A DNA stretch of 47,899 nt from Diplodia intermedia (lineage: Eukaryota > Ascomycota > Dothideomycetes > Botryosphaeriales > Botryosphaeriaceae). Shown piece after piece: positions 36,101-39,100 of the stretch (within the stretch, counting starts at the first letter, position 1; each line of letters begins with the position of its first letter). Below the pieces are notes generated by a model. It saw only the letters and a list, made by a program, of their open reading frames with translations, was not told the DNA's origin and did not search any database. A program made the position numbers and the translations under genes. The DNA is taken from the NCBI GenBank assembly GCA_021495925.1, contig JAKEKT010000148.1:8017-55915 (forward strand), given 5' to 3'.

Positions 36101-39100
36101 ACAAAAAAAAATTAGGGGTCCCCTATATATTTTTTTTTGTTATTTTATAAAATAACAAAAAAAAATATAAGCCCTTTGCTACGCAAAGGGCGGGCCACCC
36201 CGTAGGTAAAATAAGAAGGTGAAGTCGAACAATATTATGTTTTATTTAGTTATAATATTATTTGGTGTAGGTTGAATATTACTATCTATTATTAGAAACT
36301 ACGTAAGTAGTAAAAATGCTATAAGTAATAAATACCTTAACCACGGTAAAAATGTGCCGGTTCAAAAGTACTCCAATTTTAATGTCATAAACCCCTTAAA
36401 GAATAAAGCATATACTCTTATACGTACTTATTCTACTTTTACTAATAAAGAGAATCACCAGCCCGAAACTAAAGGGTTAAACGAGCATAATAAAGATATT
36501 AGTAGCCCTTTAGTTTACGTAGATGCTCATTCGAAAGTGTCCTCTTCCCTCATCTCTTCAGTATTGATAGAGATGAGGGAAGTGGGGCCGAAAAAGGATA
36601 TTATAAAGGAAAACATAGGTAAGTCTGGTGTTTACATGTGAACTAATTTACGTACAGGTGATATATATATAGGACAATCTGCAGATCTGTCAAAAAGATT
36701 TAGTTCCGGCCGCCCCCCTAGGGGGGGGCTGGAACCACTCCCCTCTCTCTCTCTCTTTCAGAGAGAGAGAGGGGGAGTAGGGAAATATTTTACTATTTAC
36801 CCCCCCTCTTTTTTTTTATTAAAAAAAAAGGGGGGGGTAAATTTTTTTAGTTTGACTTTAGTCAAACGACAAAAAATTAGCTTTATAAAAAGTAGGAAGG
36901 AGCTCATTATAAGTAGAGCTCTACTTAAATATGGATATGAGAATTTTTCTGTAGCTATATTAGAATATTGTGATAAATCTGACTTAACCGTAAGAGAGCA
37001 ATATTACCTTTCCCTTTACCCCCGTATGGGGGTTAGGGAAGGTCCCCTTCAGGGGCCTGACCAAAGGGACAGTCCCCCTCGGGGACTAGATAAATTTAAT
37101 CCACAGTATAATATACTAAAAATAGCAGGCAGTTCTCTAGGTTTTAAACAATCAGAGGTTACTAAAGAAAAAATAAGTAAAGCTTTGAAAGGAATTTACA
37201 TCGGAGATAAATCTGCTTTATTTGGTCGTACACATACAGAAGAAACCAAGAAAAAAATGAGTTTAAGTAGAACAGGTGAAAACAATCCTTTATATGGAAA
37301 AACTCACAGTGTGGATAGTAAAGAGCTTATGAGACAAAAAGCTTTGGGTAGAAAACATTCGAGTGAAACTATAGATAAAATGAGTAAAACACATGGGAAC
37401 CCTGTTAATATCTATGAAAAATGTTCTTCAGAAGGATTTAAATTAATAGGTAGTTTTGTTTCAGCTAGAAGAGCTGCAAAATTTTTAGATATGAGTGGTA
37501 GTACTGTTATAAGATATATGCAATCTGGAGGGGTATATAAAGACAGATATAAGTTTTCATCTAAATAAACTTGGAAAAACTATGAATAAAATTTCACTAT
37601 ATGCTGGGAGTTTCTAACGCCGAAGATACGTTCCTTACGAAGGACGTGACAACTCTAAGGATGTAATAATGAATAATCAGCAGGAAACCAAAGACGTAAG
37701 TCTTCATTTTTTTTTTTTTTGCTCCGTTTGGCAATAAAAAAATGTTATGGATCCTCAGAGGCTACAAGTGAAACCCGGTAAAGACCGGGAAGATATAGCC
37801 CATTTATAATGACATTAATAGAGTTAATCTGAACTATTACTCCAGCTTTAATATTAATTCTTATTGCTTTCCCTAGTTTCAAACTATTATACTTAATGGA
37901 TGAAGTAACTGATCCTAACTTATCAATAGTAGTAGAGGGTTCTTTTTTGAGTGGCCCTAAATCGCATATGTTAAATAAAATAGAAGGCACCTGTGTATTA
38001 GCACTAGCTATATCAGGTCAAAGAAACAATATTATAAATAAAATACCAAATAGTCGAATGTTTCACACTTTCCTTACCCCCCCCTCGCCCCCCCCTAAGA
38101 GGGGGGGGTTAGGGGGGGAAGGTCCCCTCCCACCCCTAGGGGGGGGAGGGGTCCTTACCCCAAGGGGTAAGTCCCCCCTAGGGGGGACTAGAGTAAAAGC
38201 TGCCTCTAGAGTAGGTCCACATAATACAGATGTTATATCTGTAATAATTGGTTCATTATTAGGTGATTGCTATGCAAATAAAAGATCTGTAGAGGGTACA
38301 AGACTTTGTTATAGACAAAGTACAGTGCATAAAGATTATTTATTTTGACTATATAACTTTTTCTTTACTAGAGGTTATTGTACTAATTTAGAACCTAGAA
38401 TATATAAAAGAGTATTAAAAAAAAAAGGTAGTGATGATAAGATTCATTACGGTTATGAATTTAATACTTTTACTTTTAGGAGTTTTAATTGAATACATGA
38501 AATGTTTTATAAAAAAGGGGTGAAATATATTAACGCAGATTTGGTTAAATACATAACACCTTTGGCATTAGCCATCTGAACAATGTCACAACCATCAGCC
38601 TATAGAGAGCTACAATTAAATACTTGTTTACGCAGTAAGGAAGATATAGACCGGTTAATCGGTATGTTAAAAAATCGTTATGGTTTGATTTGTTATAGCT
38701 TTCAAGATAGAAAATCTTACTTTGGAGTAGGTATAGCTAAAGAATCTAAAGATTCTTTTAGAGCTCTTGTACAACCTTATTTATACAAAACTGTAAAGTC
38801 GTCACCTGCGCAAGCTAAACCGTGTATTAATTTATCTTTAAATACCCACTTCTCTCACCAATTAGTAAAGGGTAATAGATATTATTCGACTAAAGGAGGA
38901 AGTTCTGTTGTTGCATCATATTCTAATCCTATCCATTATAAATCTGTTATTTATAAAGAAAATATGAAAAAGGCTGGAATATATCGTTGAACAAACTTAA
39001 TAAGTGGAAAAACATATATAGTAGCTCATCCAATTTAGCTAAAAGATTTACGGGTTATTTTTCTATTACTTTTTTAACAAGGGAATCTTTAAAGTCAAAA

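Larger units (their letters stand above)
34323..36227 (+). mobile_element. cox2 group I intron 1 with LAGLIDADG ORF
   Basis: P (aaactccggggacacccta) near 34350, Q (ggtaatcgcggatct) near 34468, R (gagcaacgagtagatgg) near 34534: the same core type as the ORF-less family, but here with an ORF. Between core and ORF a short tandem (gctacgca, three times, near 34717-34740) and a hairpin (gtttgaggag / ctcctcaaac) occur. After the ORF (35848-36050) nothing is recognised. Confidence 0.8.
36354..37568 (+). pseudogene. GIY-YIG endonuclease with one disrupting and one in-frame insertion
   Basis: The frame opens from cox2 exon 2. Core KSGVYMWTNLRTGDIYIGQS near 36622, 'SADLSKRFSS', then a palindromic insert with stops (about 36703-36885). 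The frame resumes at 'SFIKSRKELIISRALLKYGY' near 36880 and carries Glu in 'TVREQYYL'. A second insert (37009-37086, 78 nt) keeps the frame. NUMOD3-like repeats (HTEETKKKMSLSRTGENNPLYG) and a helix-turn-helix-like end follow. Coding quality outside the first insert looks good, so the break is recent or is somehow tolerated. Confidence 0.75.
36348..37811 (+). mobile_element. cox2 group I intron 2 with broken GIY-YIG ORF
   Basis: The core follows the ORF: P (tatatgctgggag) near 37598, Q (aataatcagcaggaaacc) near 37672, R (cctcagaggctacaag) near 37752, S (aagatatagccc) near 37791. Ends in G at 37811. Confidence 0.85.
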